Positions 41,418 to 50,074 of a DNA stretch of 64,000 nucleotides are shown here, one piece after another (within the stretch, counting starts at the first letter, position 1; each line of letters starts with the position of its first letter). Origin of the DNA: Agrococcus terreus (GTDB taxonomy: Bacteria; Actinomycetota; Actinomycetes; Actinomycetales; Microbacteriaceae); assembly GCF_014645235.1 (NCBI RefSeq), contig NZ_BMLM01000001.1:248001-312000 (forward strand), given 5' to 3'. Both the position numbers and the translations under genes were made by a program. The notes below the pieces were generated by a model that did not search any database, was not told the DNA's origin, and saw only the letters and a program-made list of their open reading frames with translations.

Positions 41418-42248
41418 ATGGGCGAGCCGAAGACCGTCGTGCTGACGGGTGCCAGCTCGGGCATCGGCGCGGCCGCCGCCCGGGCGCTCGTCGCCGCCGG
41501 CCACGAGGTGATCCTCGTCGGCCGCGCTCCGGAGCGCACCACCGCGCTCGCCGACGAGCTCGGCATGCGCTGCATGCTCGCCGACTTCGAGGAGGCGCTC
41601 AGCGTGCGCGACCTCGCCGCGCGGCTGCTCGAGGAGGTGCCGCGCATCGACGTGCTCGCCCTCAACGCCGGCGCCCTCTACGCCGAGCGCCGCCGCACCA
41701 TCGACGGCCACGAGCGCACCTGGCAGGTCAACCTCCTCTCGCCGACGCTCCTGGGCCGGATGCTGCTGCCGCGGCTGCGCGAGTCCCACGGCCGCGTCGT
41801 GGTCACCTCGAGCGCCGTGCACCGCACCGCGCGGCTCGTCGCGGGCGATCTCGAGGGCGACCGCAGCGGCTACTCGATGCTGCGGTCGTACGGCGCGGCG
41901 AAGCTCGCGGGCCTGCTGGTGATCGACGAGATGGTGCGCGGCGGCCGCTATGCCGAGATCGGCTTCGCATCGTTCCACCCGGGCTACGTGCCGAGCGCGA
42001 TCTGGCGCGACTCCCCGATGCTGCAGCGGCTGCTGGCGTCGCAGGTGACCCGCAGCTTCTGGACGCCGCCCGAGCAGGCCGCCCTCCCGCTCCTCTACCT
42101 CGCGACCGAGGCGCCGGCCGAGGAGCTCGACGGCGGCTACTGGCACGGGCTCAAGCCGCGCCGCATCCGCCACCCGCAGTGGGACGACGTGCAGCTGCGC
42201 GCGTCGCTGCGCGAGGCCGTCATGGGCTTCGACACTGCGATCGTCTAG
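41418..42248 (+). CDS. Short-chain dehydrogenase/reductase (SDR), TetR-controlled
   Basis: A 276-residue classical or extended-type SDR. The cofactor loop is LTGASSGIGAAAA (residues 9-21). NAGAL is near 86-90; the catalytic Ser is in VTSSAV and Tyr-Lys in SYGAAKLAG (about 157-165). The pattern resembles WW-domain oxidoreductase/retinol dehydrogenase-like SDRs with a long C-terminal part. A weak ribosome site precedes the ATG. It is divergent from a TetR gene and shares its operator. The substrate is unknown; a detoxifying or lipid-related role is common in this branch. Confidence 0.9.
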   Translation: MGEPKTVVLTGASSGIGAAAARALVAAGHEVILVGRAPERTTALADELGMRCMLADFEEALSVRDLAARLLEEVPRIDVLALNAGALYAERRRTIDGHERTWQVNLLSPTLLGRMLLPRLRESHGRVVVTSSAVHRTARLVAGDLEGDRSGYSMLRSYGAAKLAGLLVIDEMVRGGRYAEIGFASFHPGYVPSAIWRDSPMLQRLLASQVTRSFWTPPEQAALPLLYLATEAPAEELDGGYWHGLKPRRIRHPQWDDVQLRASLREAVMGFDTAIV

Positions 42249-42379
42249 GCGCTCCGCTCGCCCTCGCCCCTCCGGCACCCTCTGCGGAGCATCGGATGCC
42301 GGGCACAGGTGCCGCCCTGGCGCCGCTCCTAGCGTGGGCCGTCCGCGCCCCGACGGGGCAGCCGATCCGAAGGAGCACC

Positions 42380-42829
42380 ATGGGCCCGCACGTCGCCGAC
42401 CTCGCCATCGCCGCCGCCGAGTACGAGGCGGGAGGCGCGATCCCCGAGGGGCTGAGCAAGGACGGCGGCAACGCGGCGCCCACGTTCACCGTGACGGGCG
42501 TGCCCGACGGGGCGGTCGAGCTCGCGCTCGTCGTGCACGATCCCGATGCGCCGATGGCGCGCGGCTTCACGCACTGGGCGGTCTACGGGCTCCCGGCGGT
42601 CGACGGGGCGATCGATCCCGCCGCGGGCTCCGCCGGGCCCAACAGCGCGGGCGAGACCGGATGGTTCGGCCCGCAACCGCCCGAGGGCCATGGCGTGCAC
42701 CACTACTACGCCTGGGTCTATGCGCTCTCGGAGCGGGTGACCGGCACGCCGACCTATGAGGAGTTCCTCGACCGGCACGCCTCGGCGATCCTCGAGCAGG
42801 CGCGCGTCGTCGGCACCTTCGAGCGCTGA
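42380..42829 (+). CDS. YbhB/YbcL family Raf kinase inhibitor-like protein (PEBP)
   Basis: A 149-residue phosphatidylethanolamine-binding protein family member. The anion-site motifs are HDPDAPMARGFTHWAVYGLP (in two parts, near 56-75) and PPEGHGVHHYYAWVYAL (near 102). The ATG at 42380 has a strong ribosome site (GAAGGAG). The fold binds anionic ligands, but the role of bacterial members is mostly unknown. It has no signal peptide. It is a single-gene unit converging on the lipase maturation factor gene. Confidence 0.92.
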   Translation: MGPHVADLAIAAAEYEAGGAIPEGLSKDGGNAAPTFTVTGVPDGAVELALVVHDPDAPMARGFTHWAVYGLPAVDGAIDPAAGSAGPNSAGETGWFGPQPPEGHGVHHYYAWVYALSERVTGTPTYEEFLDRHASAILEQARVVGTFER

Positions 42830-42886
42830 GGTCCGCGGGCGCCCTGATCAGGTGAGCGCCGCCGGCAGGTTCGGTGACGCCGCCGA

Positions 42887-44314
42887 TCAGGTCCGGCGGC
42901 GGATGGGCGCCACGAGCGTGCCGACCTCCTCGCGGATCCAGGTGAGGCCCGTGCGGCGGCGCTCCTCGTGCGTCGCGAAGCGGTAGCGGAAGGTGCGGGC
43001 GCGGATCCAGTGCGGCGGCTGGCCATCGAAGGGATCGTGGGCGAGCAGCCGCAGCGTGGCCGGGTCCGCCTCGAGCAGGCGCTCGAGCAGCACCGGGAAC
43101 CACGGCCCGCGGGCGCCGAGCGCGAGGAACCACAGCTGCCAGCCGAGCCGCTCGTGGTGCGGCGCGAGCCACGGCGGCCGGCGGGCCGGGTCGCCCGGCT
43201 TGCCGCGGAAGCCGTACTCCTGCCAGCCCGCATCCGGCGCCTCCGACTCCGTGCCCTCGACGATCACCTCGTCACGCCGCTTCGTCACGGTGCCGAACGC
43301 GCCGTACGCGTTCGCGATGCGGAAGCGGTTGAAGGAGGCGTTCATCAGCTGGCGGCGCGAGAGCAGGTTGCGGGCGGCCGGGATCGAGAGCGCGACGACG
43401 AGCACGGCGACCGCCAGCACGACGACCTGGAACCAGGCGGGTGTCGGCGCGTAGTCGTGCGACGCATCCCACGCCGGCACGAGCCAGGCGACGACCCGGT
43501 CGTCGACGGCAGCGAACGCGAGCGCGATCGTGAGCCAGTTGAGCCAGGCGAAGTTGCCGGTGAGCACGAGCCAGCCCTGCGTGGCGATGATGACGGCGGC
43601 GCCGATGCTCGCGATCGGCTGCGGCAGGAAGAGCAGCCAGGGTGCGCCGAGCTGTGCGACGTGGTTGCCGAGCACCTCGCCCTTGTGGAACCAGCGCGGG
43701 AGCAGGTGCGCGCGGCGGCTGAGCGGGCCGGGCATCGGCTGCGTCTCGTGGTGGAAGGCGAGCGCGGTGAGGTCGCGCCACTCGCGGCCGCCCCGGATCT
43801 TGATGAGGCCGGCGCCGAGCTCGAGGCGGAAGACGAGCCAGCAGACGAGCAGCAGGATCGGGATGGGCGGGGCCACCTCGTGCGAGCCGAGGAACGCGAC
43901 CGTGAAGCCGGCCTCGACGAGCAGCAGCTCCCACCCGTAGCCCCAGAACGTCTGGCCGATCGGGAGGATCGAGAGGTAGACGGCCCAGAGGATGAGGAAC
44001 GCGAGCATCGGCAGCCACGGCGGGCCGGCCTGCGGCAGGCCCGCGACGAGCGCCAGGGCGATCGCGATGCAGATGAGGCAGAGGGTGCGGAGCAGGCGGT
44101 CGGAGTAGCGGATGCGGAAGAGGCTCGGCAGGCTGTCGAGGCCGCCGGCGGCGATGAAGCGGGGCGCCGGGGAGAGGCCGCGCTCGCCCGCGAGGGCCGG
44201 GAACTGGAGCAGGGTGCTGAGGAACGCGACCGCGAAGATCAGCGCCGTGCCGCGCTGCAGCACCTGCCGGGCGAGCTCGGCGTGCGGGGCGTCGAGCCAG
44301 GTCAGCCATTCCAT
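42887..44314 (-). CDS. Lipase maturation factor family membrane protein
   Basis: A 475-residue protein with about eight to ten membrane helices followed by a soluble C-terminal domain. Recognisable family features are GLSPAPRFIAA (near 46), FWGYGWELLLVEAGF (near 124), LELGAGLIKIRGGREWRDLTAL (in parts, near 165), HHETQPMP and the conserved end EYGFRGKPGDPARRPPW and LGWQLWFLAL. Eukaryotic LMF1 helps fold lipases in the ER; bacterial members are uncharacterised and may assist folding of exported enzymes. It is alone, with a repeat-rich gap upstream. Confidence 0.9.
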   Translation of the reverse strand: MEWLTWLDAPHAELARQVLQRGTALIFAVAFLSTLLQFPALAGERGLSPAPRFIAAGGLDSLPSLFRIRYSDRLLRTLCLICIAIALALVAGLPQAGPPWLPMLAFLILWAVYLSILPIGQTFWGYGWELLLVEAGFTVAFLGSHEVAPPIPILLLVCWLVFRLELGAGLIKIRGGREWRDLTALAFHHETQPMPGPLSRRAHLLPRWFHKGEVLGNHVAQLGAPWLLFLPQPIASIGAAVIIATQGWLVLTGNFAWLNWLTIALAFAAVDDRVVAWLVPAWDASHDYAPTPAWFQVVVLAVAVLVVALSIPAARNLLSRRQLMNASFNRFRIANAYGAFGTVTKRRDEVIVEGTESEAPDAGWQEYGFRGKPGDPARRPPWLAPHHERLGWQLWFLALGARGPWFPVLLERLLEADPATLRLLAHDPFDGQPPHWIRARTFRYRFATHEERRRTGLTWIREEVGTLVAPIRRRT

Positions 44315-44345
44315 GGGGGCTCCCCGGTCTGGCTCGACTGGTGGT

Positions 44346-44514
44346 GTCCGGAGGATTCGGGCCTGAGCGGGAGGCCGAGTGGATTATCCAGCTGGCCCGC
44401 CGCTGAGTGCGGATTCCTCCGGGCTGCCGTGCGTGCTCCGGAGGAATCCGCTCTGAGCGGCCGCATGGATGCACTACGCGCCCATGTGCCCGCTGACGGC
44501 TGATTCCTCCGGAC
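44346..44514. repeat. Two tandem palindromic repeat units (CCGGAGGA ... TCCTCCGG)
   Basis: Unit 1 spans 44346-44424 and unit 2 spans 44435-44514. Each begins with TCCGGAGGA(A)TC and CTGAGCGG and ends with the inverted copies CCGCTGA and GATTCCTCCGG, so each can fold as a hairpin of about 79 bases. They fill most of the 229-base gap between the divergently placed lipase maturation factor start and the FAD enzyme stop. They look like a REP doublet. Confidence 0.8.
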
Positions 44515-44543
44515 CTCCCGCGCCCCGGCCACCGCCGCCCTCC

Positions 44544-45962
44544 TCAGCCCTCGCGCACCCCGAGGTCGCGCAGCGCCGCGTGCGCCGCGTGCCATCCGGA
44601 CATGCCGTGCACGCCGCCGCCGGGCGGCGTGGAGGAGGAGCAGACGTAGAGGCCGGTGCCGGCCCGGTACGGATGCGCCAGCAGCGGCCGCGCGAGCTGC
44701 TGCAGCCCGGCGAGCGAGCCGCCGCCGATGGCGCCGCCGACGAGGTTGGGGTTCCAGGCCTCGAGCGCGGCGGGCGGGGTGGAGACGGCGCGCACGATGC
44801 GGTCGCGGAAGCCCGGCGCGAAGCGCTCGATCTGCGCCTCGATCGCCGAGCGCGCGTCGCCGGGCCAGCCGAAGGGCACGTGCGCGTAGGTCCAGAGGAT
44901 GTGCTGGCCATCGGGCGCGCGGGAGGGGTCGGCGGCGCTCGGCTGGCAGACGAGCACGAACGGCCGCTCGGGCAAGCGTCCGGCGGCGACCGCGGCCTCC
45001 GCCTCCTGGATCTCCTCGATGCGGCCCACCACGTGCACGGTGCCCGCGCCCTCGACGCGCGCGTCGAGCCACGGCACGGGCCCGTCGAGCAGGTAGTCGA
45101 CCTTCGAGACGGCGGGGCCGTAGTCCCAGCCGCGGATGCGCCGCGCGTACGCGCGATCGAGGCGGCCGCCGGCGAGCGCGAGCGTCTGCGTGGGCGTGGT
45201 GTCGAGCAGCACGAGGTCGGCGGGCGGGAGGTCGGCGAGGTCGGTGATCTCGCTGCCGAGCTCGACGCGGCCGCCGTGCGCCTCGACGACGCGCACGAGC
45301 GCATCCGCCACCGCCTGCGAGCCGCCCTTCGCGAACGGCCAGCCGATGGTGTGGCCGACGCCGCCGAAGGCGATGCCGAAGGCGCTCGTCATGAGGTGCG
45401 TGAGCGGCAGCGTCGCATGGGTGGCCTGCCCGCCGAACAGCGCCTGCGCTGCGCCGGAGCGGAAGACGGTGCGCGCGAGCGGCAGCGCGGGCCACGCGCC
45501 GCGCAGGCCGAGCCGGGCGAGCAGCAGCGGATGCTCGGGGATGCGCACGAGCGGCCCCATGACCGCCTCGACCGTGTCGTACGGGCTCTCGGTGGCGGGT
45601 GCGTGGAGGCGCAGCCAGGCGCGCCGGTCGACGCCGAGCTGGCGGGCGGTCGCCTCGGCGTCGCGGTGGAGGAAGGCGGCGCTGCCGTCGGGGAGCGGAT
45701 GCGCGAGCGGGTCGGCGGCGTGGAGCCACTCCACGTGCTGGTCGACGCCGAGCGAGCGGAACGCGGGGCTGCCGGCGCCGAAGGGGTGGGAGGCGGAGCC
45801 GAGGTCGACGATGGTGCCGTCGCCGAGCAGTGGCCCGCTCGAGGCGGCGCCGCCGGGGTAGGGGAGCCGCTCGTGCACCGTGACGTCGAGGCCGGCGCGC
45901 GCGAGCACGGCCGCGGCCGTCAGCCCGTTGGGGCCGGCGCCGACGACGATGGCGGTGGTCAT
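44544..45962 (-). CDS. FAD-dependent NAD(P)/FAD oxidoreductase, phytoene desaturase-like
   Basis: A 472-residue flavoprotein. The FAD-binding GxGxxG is VVGAGPNGLTAAAVLARAG (residues 6-24). The second family motif is LPYPGGAASSG (near 34), and the C-terminal FAD contact is YVCSSSTPPGGGVHGMSGWHAA (in parts, near 440-460). This places it in the phytoene desaturase/CrtI-like group. No other carotenoid genes are nearby, so it may act on another lipid. The upstream gene overlaps its start by one base (TGATG), so the two are co-translated. Confidence 0.88.
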   Translation of the reverse strand: MTTAIVVGAGPNGLTAAAVLARAGLDVTVHERLPYPGGAASSGPLLGDGTIVDLGSASHPFGAGSPAFRSLGVDQHVEWLHAADPLAHPLPDGSAAFLHRDAEATARQLGVDRRAWLRLHAPATESPYDTVEAVMGPLVRIPEHPLLLARLGLRGAWPALPLARTVFRSGAAQALFGGQATHATLPLTHLMTSAFGIAFGGVGHTIGWPFAKGGSQAVADALVRVVEAHGGRVELGSEITDLADLPPADLVLLDTTPTQTLALAGGRLDRAYARRIRGWDYGPAVSKVDYLLDGPVPWLDARVEGAGTVHVVGRIEEIQEAEAAVAAGRLPERPFVLVCQPSAADPSRAPDGQHILWTYAHVPFGWPGDARSAIEAQIERFAPGFRDRIVRAVSTPPAALEAWNPNLVGGAIGGGSLAGLQQLARPLLAHPYRAGTGLYVCSSSTPPGGGVHGMSGWHAAHAALRDLGVREG

Positions 45963-46564
45963 CAGGTCTGCGGGCTCGGCTGGTCGTCGGCGGGGGCGTG
46001 GCCGTGGTGCTCGGTCTCCCGGCCGCCGGCATCCCGCTCGTGTGCCTCGCGCGGGTCGCCGTTGCCGAAGCGCTCGCGCACGGTCGCGAGGGTGATGCGG
46101 GCGAGCTCGTCGAGCTGGTGATCGGCGCGCGCGACGAGGTCGCGCAGCAGGGGCACGTCGTGGCGGGCGTCGTCCTCGGCGAGCTCGAGCAGCGCCTCCC
46201 ACATGAGCCGCTTCGCACGCACGGCGCCGGTGAGGAGGTCGAGCTCGATCTGGGCGGTCGAGGCGCGGCGCCGACGCATCAGGTTGTAAGGGCCGGCCGC
46301 GCCGAACGCGCGGAGGAAGCCTGTGAAGAATCGCTTCCAGCCGGCGGGCTTGTGGCCGAGCCGCATGATGATGCGGGCGAGGTCGCGGCGGTCGCGGTCG
46401 ACCTCGTCGGCCACAGCGTCGAGCGCCGCCTCGTGCGGCGTGCCCTCCCACGTGCGGACGGCGGCGCGGAACGCGCGCACGCCGCCCTCGGCGCCGAGCA
46501 GGTGCTCGTTGAGGTAGGCGCCGAGGCGCTCGTCGGCGTCGGATGCGGTGCGACGGTCAGGCAT
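45962..46564 (-). CDS. Small helical protein coupled to the FAD oxidoreductase, function unknown
   Basis: A 200-residue, mostly alpha-helical protein with no recognised family. AVADEVDRDRRDLARIIMRLG (in parts, near 52) and ARADHQLDELARITLATVRERFGNGD suggest a four-helix bundle. The end is hydrophilic and His-rich (ETEHHGHAPADDQPS). An in-frame ATG 12 bases earlier is possible, but GGAG is well placed for the 46564 start. It overlaps the FAD enzyme start by one base, so the two probably act together, as in lipid or redox complexes. Its C-terminal extension may bind metal. Confidence 0.65.
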   Translation of the reverse strand: MPDRRTASDADERLGAYLNEHLLGAEGGVRAFRAAVRTWEGTPHEAALDAVADEVDRDRRDLARIIMRLGHKPAGWKRFFTGFLRAFGAAGPYNLMRRRRASTAQIELDLLTGAVRAKRLMWEALLELAEDDARHDVPLLRDLVARADHQLDELARITLATVRERFGNGDPREAHERDAGGRETEHHGHAPADDQPSPQT

Positions 46565-46679
46565 CGCGGGCTCCATCTTCGCGGCGGTCGGGGTACGCCT
46601 CCAGGGTGGCGCCGGGCGGCTGGGAGTGGTCGGGGAGTTCGGGTGGCGCTCGTCAGGGCGAGGTCGTGGTGCGACGAGC

Positions 46680-46713
46680 GACGGGCGCCGTGCCGTCAGG
46701 CACGACGCCCGTC
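46680..46713 (-). terminator. Hairpin terminator of the nine-gene operon
   Basis: Arms GACGGGCGCCGTGCC (46680-46694) and GGCACGACGCCCGTC (46699-46713) pair with one mismatch around a 4-base loop, 30 bases after the stop of the tandem CMD gene. Confidence 0.82.
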
Positions 46714-46743
46714 GATCAGCAGCGCTGGTCGGGCACGCTCGTT

Positions 46744-47517
46744 TCAGGGCAGCGGCTGCCCCGCCGCCTCGGCCTCCTCCACGAGGATCGGCACGGCCGT
46801 CGTCGCGGCGTGGATGCCGATGACGCTCGCGATCTCCATGACCTCGAGGATCTCGCCCGGCGTCGCTCCGTAGCCGATCGCGTTCTCGATGTGGAGCTTC
46901 AGGCCCGGCTTGTAGAGGTGGGTCGCGGCGGTGTCGAAGGCGATGTAGACGAACTCCTTGACCTTCGGCTCGAGCGTGCCGGTGCGCCACGGCACGGACG
47001 AGAAGGCGGTGTAGGCCTCGAACATCTCGGGGTCGAGCTCGAGCATCTCGTCCCAGAAGGAGTGCCAATAGCCGCGGGTGCGCGTGAAGTCGGCCTTCAG
47101 GGCCTCCTGATGGGCATCGAGCTCGGCGGGCCCCGTGCGCAGCCCCTGCTCCTCGAGCACCTCCACGAGGATCGGCACGCCGATGTTCATGGCGTGGATG
47201 CCGAGCGTGGAGGCGCACTCGATGACCTCCATGATCTCCTGCACGGTCGCGCCGTGGCGGAAGGCGGCCTGGATGTGCTGGCGCACGCCCGGCAGGTACA
47301 TGTGCGTCGCGTTGGCGTCGACGGCGATGTAGATGAGCTCCTTCGTCTTGGCGTCGAGGTGCGTCTTGCGCCAGGGCACCATCGAGAGCTCGCGGTAGGC
47401 GTCGAGGAACTCGGGGTCGATCTTCGCGATCGACTCCCAGAGCGGGCTCCAGGCGCCTTCGCCGCGCTGCTCGACGAACGCGTCCTTCGACTGCTGCTGA
47501 CGGGGGGTGAGGGTCAC
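46744..47517 (-). CDS. Tandem carboxymuconolactone decarboxylase-like protein
   Basis: A 257-residue protein built from two CMD-fold halves. The first has KELIYIAVDANATHMYLPGVRQHI (in parts, near 59) then EVIECASTLGIHAMNIGVPIL; the second has KEFVYIAFDTAATHLYKPGL then EVMEIASVIGIHAA. Each half keeps a THxY/L motif and a later His but not the CxxC of AhpD peroxidases, so peroxidase activity is unlikely. Members decarboxylate or isomerise small acids or lactones. It is the last gene of the operon, 108 bases after GntR and before a terminator. The reaction here is unknown. Confidence 0.82.
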   Translation of the reverse strand: MTLTPRQQQSKDAFVEQRGEGAWSPLWESIAKIDPEFLDAYRELSMVPWRKTHLDAKTKELIYIAVDANATHMYLPGVRQHIQAAFRHGATVQEIMEVIECASTLGIHAMNIGVPILVEVLEEQGLRTGPAELDAHQEALKADFTRTRGYWHSFWDEMLELDPEMFEAYTAFSSVPWRTGTLEPKVKEFVYIAFDTAATHLYKPGLKLHIENAIGYGATPGEILEVMEIASVIGIHAATTAVPILVEEAEAAGQPLP

Positions 47518-47625
47518 GGTCTGCTCCTTCGCGGTGACGTGGACGGTCGCGGGGACCGGTCTGGTGCGCCGGCGGCCGTGGGCCGTCGACGGAGCGCCGG
47601 CGGACCGGCACGGGTGGGGCGCGGG

Positions 47626-48339
47626 TCAGGCCTGCGCGTGGAGGGCGCGCAGCGCGAGCCGCGACGCCATGTGGATGTGCTCGGCCATGAGGCGGGCCGC
47701 GCGATCGGGGTTGCGGGCCTCGATGGCCTCGACGATCTCGCGCATCTCGCGCACGACGTGCGGGAGGCGGTCGGCGGTCGAGAGCGAGGTGACGCGCAGC
47801 AGGCGCACGCGCGCCTGGATCGAGCCCAGCAGCTGCGTGAGCGACGCCGAGCGGGCGCCGGCGAGGAGGACGTCGTAGAACTCGTCCTTCGCCTTGAGGA
47901 AGTCGATGATCGTCGGCGGCTCGTCGAGGCGCTCGGCCATGCGGTCGACGGTCGCCACGAGGTGGGCGACGTCGACGTCGGTGGCGCGGTCGATGAAGCG
48001 GCGCACCACGAGCGACTCGAGCGAGGCGCGCACCTCGTAGAGGTCCTCGGCGTCCTCGAGCGTGGGGGCGGTGACGTGCGCGCCGCGCTGCGGCACGACC
48101 GTGACGAGGCCCTCGGAGGCGAGGACGCTGATCGCCTCGCGCACCGTGGCGCGCGAGACCTCCATCGACTCGATGATCTCCCGCTCCACCAGGCGGTCGC
48201 CGGGCTTGAGCTTGAAGTCGAGGATCGCGTCGCGGATCGCCGTGACGACCTGCTCCTTGACGGGGGCGGCCACGCGGCCCACGGGGGAGACCCCCCACCG
48301 CTGCGCCGCCGACTCCGTCACACCCGCGATGCTACCCAT
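47626..48339 (-). CDS. GntR family regulator with FCD domain, nine-gene operon
   Basis: A 237-residue regulator. Its winged helix includes ESMEVSRATVREAISVLASEGLV (in parts, near 55-77), then the wing VPQRGAHVTAPT. The FCD region (about 90-225) has YEVRASLESLVVRRFID and HIHMASRLAL at the end. The ATG at 48339 overlaps the dehydrogenase stop by 8 bases. It is the eighth gene of an operon with a lactonase and two CMD proteins, an unusual place for its regulator. TTGTC-C-GACAA in front of the operon's first gene is its probable site. Confidence 0.87.
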   Translation of the reverse strand: MGSIAGVTESAAQRWGVSPVGRVAAPVKEQVVTAIRDAILDFKLKPGDRLVEREIIESMEVSRATVREAISVLASEGLVTVVPQRGAHVTAPTLEDAEDLYEVRASLESLVVRRFIDRATDVDVAHLVATVDRMAERLDEPPTIIDFLKAKDEFYDVLLAGARSASLTQLLGSIQARVRLLRVTSLSTADRLPHVVREMREIVEAIEARNPDRAARLMAEHIHMASRLALRALHAQA

Positions 48340-49240
48340 CGTCGCTCCCGGAGCCGTCCGCCCCGGCGGCCAGCCGCTCGCGGGCGGCGATCCACTCGGC
48401 GACGCGCGTGTGGTCGGCGTCGGGCGCGAGGCCCTCGGCCGCCTCGGCCCACAGCTCGACCGCGTCGGCGCCGAGCCGCGAGGGCGCGCCCACCTGCTCG
48501 GCGAGGCCCGTGGCGATCCGCATGTCCTTGAGCATGAGGCGCAGGCCGAAGCCCGAGTCGAAGGTGCCCGGCACGATGAAGTTCGGCCACTTGTTCTCGG
48601 TGGAGCCCGACTTGCCGCTCGAGCCGTTGAAGACCGAGAGCATGACTTCCGGATCGAGGCCGAAGCGGATGCCGGCCTGCATCGCCTCGCTCGTCGCCCA
48701 CAGGTGCGTGGCCGAGAGGAGGTTGTTGAGGGCCTTGAGCGCGTGGCCGGCGCCGACGCCGCCGCAGTCGACGACGCGGCCGAGCGGCGCGAGCAGCGCG
48801 TGCGCGCGCTCGCGGTCGGCGTCGCGCGCGCCGAGCATGATCGTGAGCGAGCCGCGCTCGGCGCCGCGCACGCCGCCCGAGACGGGGGCGTCGGCGAAGG
48901 CGATGCCCGCCGCCTCGAGGCGCTCGGCGAGCGCCTGCGTGCGGGTGGGCTCGGAGGACGACATGTCGACGACGAGCGTCTGTGGGCCGATCGCGCCGGC
49001 GTCGAGCAGCTCCTCGACGACCGCCTCGACGATGGCGGAGCTGGGGAGCATGAGGATGACGGCGGTCGCGTCGGCCGCGGCCTCCGGCGCCGTCGCCGCG
49101 GGCTCCCCGCCGCCCTCGCGCAGCCGCTCGCGGGCGGCCTCGACGAGGTCGAAGCCGCGCACGCGGTTGCCGGCGTCGACGAGCCTGCGCGACATGGGCG
49201 TGCCCATGTTGCCCAGGCCGATGAGGGCGACGTTGCTCAC
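48332..49240 (-). CDS. NAD(P)-dependent beta-hydroxyacid dehydrogenase (HIBADH family), paralogue 3
   Basis: A 302-residue enzyme. GLGNMG is at 8-13, the substrate loop is APVSGGV (SGG 121-123) and catalytic Lys169 with Asn172/173 is in GHALKALNNLL. All key residues of the 3-hydroxyisobutyrate/tartronate-semialdehyde family are present. It lies between a CMD protein and the GntR gene with 4- and 8-base overlaps. A second family member (50071) is in the same operon and is not a close copy, so two different acids or two steps are handled. Confidence 0.9.
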   Translation of the reverse strand: MSNVALIGLGNMGTPMSRRLVDAGNRVRGFDLVEAARERLREGGGEPAATAPEAAADATAVILMLPSSAIVEAVVEELLDAGAIGPQTLVVDMSSSEPTRTQALAERLEAAGIAFADAPVSGGVRGAERGSLTIMLGARDADRERAHALLAPLGRVVDCGGVGAGHALKALNNLLSATHLWATSEAMQAGIRFGLDPEVMLSVFNGSSGKSGSTENKWPNFIVPGTFDSGFGLRLMLKDMRIATGLAEQVGAPSRLGADAVELWAEAAEGLAPDADHTRVAEWIAARERLAAGADGSGSDDG

Positions 49241-49671
49241 GCCTGGGCCGCCTCGGCCTGGTAGCTGTCGACCGCCTCGTCGCCGAGCTCCTCGCGCAGC
49301 ACGCGCTCGGTGATCCGGAACGCCTCGAGCGCGGCGGGCGCCCCCACGTACATCGCGGTCTGCAGCAGCACCTCCTGGATCTGCTGCATCCTCACGCCGT
49401 TGCGGACGGCGCCGCGCACGTGCACCGCGAGCTCGTGCGAGCGGCCCAGCGCCGTGAGGATGCCGAGGTTCACGAGGCTGCGCTCGGCGCGGTCGAGGCC
49501 GTCGCGCGACCAGATGCCGCCCCAGCAGAACTCGGTGACGTAGTCCTGGATCGGGCGCGAGAACGGGCTGACCTTGGCCATCGAGCGCTCGACGTGCTCG
49601 GCGCCCAGCACCTCCTTGCGGATGGCGAGGCCCTCCTCGTAGGTCTCCAGGTGGCTTCCCTCAGCGAACAT
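49237..49671 (-). CDS. Carboxymuconolactone decarboxylase-like (PcaC/YurZ-type) single-domain protein
   Basis: A 144-residue protein of the single-domain CMD family. Motifs are VTEFCWGGIWSRDGLD (near 48), RSLVNLGILTALGRSHELAVHV (in parts, near 66) and EVLLQTAMYVGAPAALEAFR near 103. The pattern resembles PcaC rather than AhpD; no CxxC. The ATG at 49671 is preferred because GGAGAGG lies 9 bases before it, although an in-frame ATG at 49689 exists. It overlaps the cupin gene by 11 bases. It probably works with the cupin on a lactone or keto-acid step. Confidence 0.85.
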   Translation of the reverse strand: MFAEGSHLETYEEGLAIRKEVLGAEHVERSMAKVSPFSRPIQDYVTEFCWGGIWSRDGLDRAERSLVNLGILTALGRSHELAVHVRGAVRNGVRMQQIQEVLLQTAMYVGAPAALEAFRITERVLREELGDEAVDSYQAEAAQA

Positions 49672-50074
49672 CGGTCGGGTCCTCTCCATCGATCGGCTGC
49701 TGCGCGTACTCCTCGTCGGCGACGGGGTCGGCCCACACGGTCTGCCCGAGGGAGATCGCGGTGTGGACCATGTACGAGTCGGGGGCGGCGCCGTGCCAGT
49801 GGCGCTCGCCGGGCGGGCACCAGACGGTGTCGCCGGCGCGGATGACGTGCACCTCGCCGTTCGCGCAGACGAGGCCGCGGCCCGCGAGCACCTGCAGGAT
49901 CTGCCCGTGCTCGTGGTGGTGCCAGAAGGTGCGGGCGCCGGGCGTGAAGTCGACCGTGTTGATCGTCACGCCGTCGGTCTGCGCCATCGTGACGAAGGGG
50001 AAGACGTCGCCGGTGAACTGCGAGCCGGGCTTGCCGGCGGTGCCGTCGTAGTCGCGGGGGTGCTTGATCTTCAT
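49661..50074 (-). CDS. Cupin domain-containing protein
   Basis: A 137-residue single-domain cupin. Metal ligands are visible: ARTFWHHHEHGQILQVLAG (His cluster 52-56, Glu 55 and Gln 58 nearby) and the late ERHWHGAAP (His about 92-94). Such cupins are small isomerases, lyases or dioxygenases; with CMD proteins they often form two-gene units (catechol/lactone side pathways or sugar-acid routes). The start overlaps the previous dehydrogenase stop by 4 bases. Metal and substrate are unknown. Confidence 0.88.
   Translation of the reverse strand: MKIKHPRDYDGTAGKPGSQFTGDVFPFVTMAQTDGVTINTVDFTPGARTFWHHHEHGQILQVLAGRGLVCANGEVHVIRAGDTVWCPPGERHWHGAAPDSYMVHTAISLGQTVWADPVADEEYAQQPIDGEDPTDVR

Noticed and set aside
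45962-48298. 778-residue minus ORF across the CMD and GntR genes
   Set aside because: Only its last 200 residues look like protein; the rest is a shadow of the CMD and GntR genes read in another frame.
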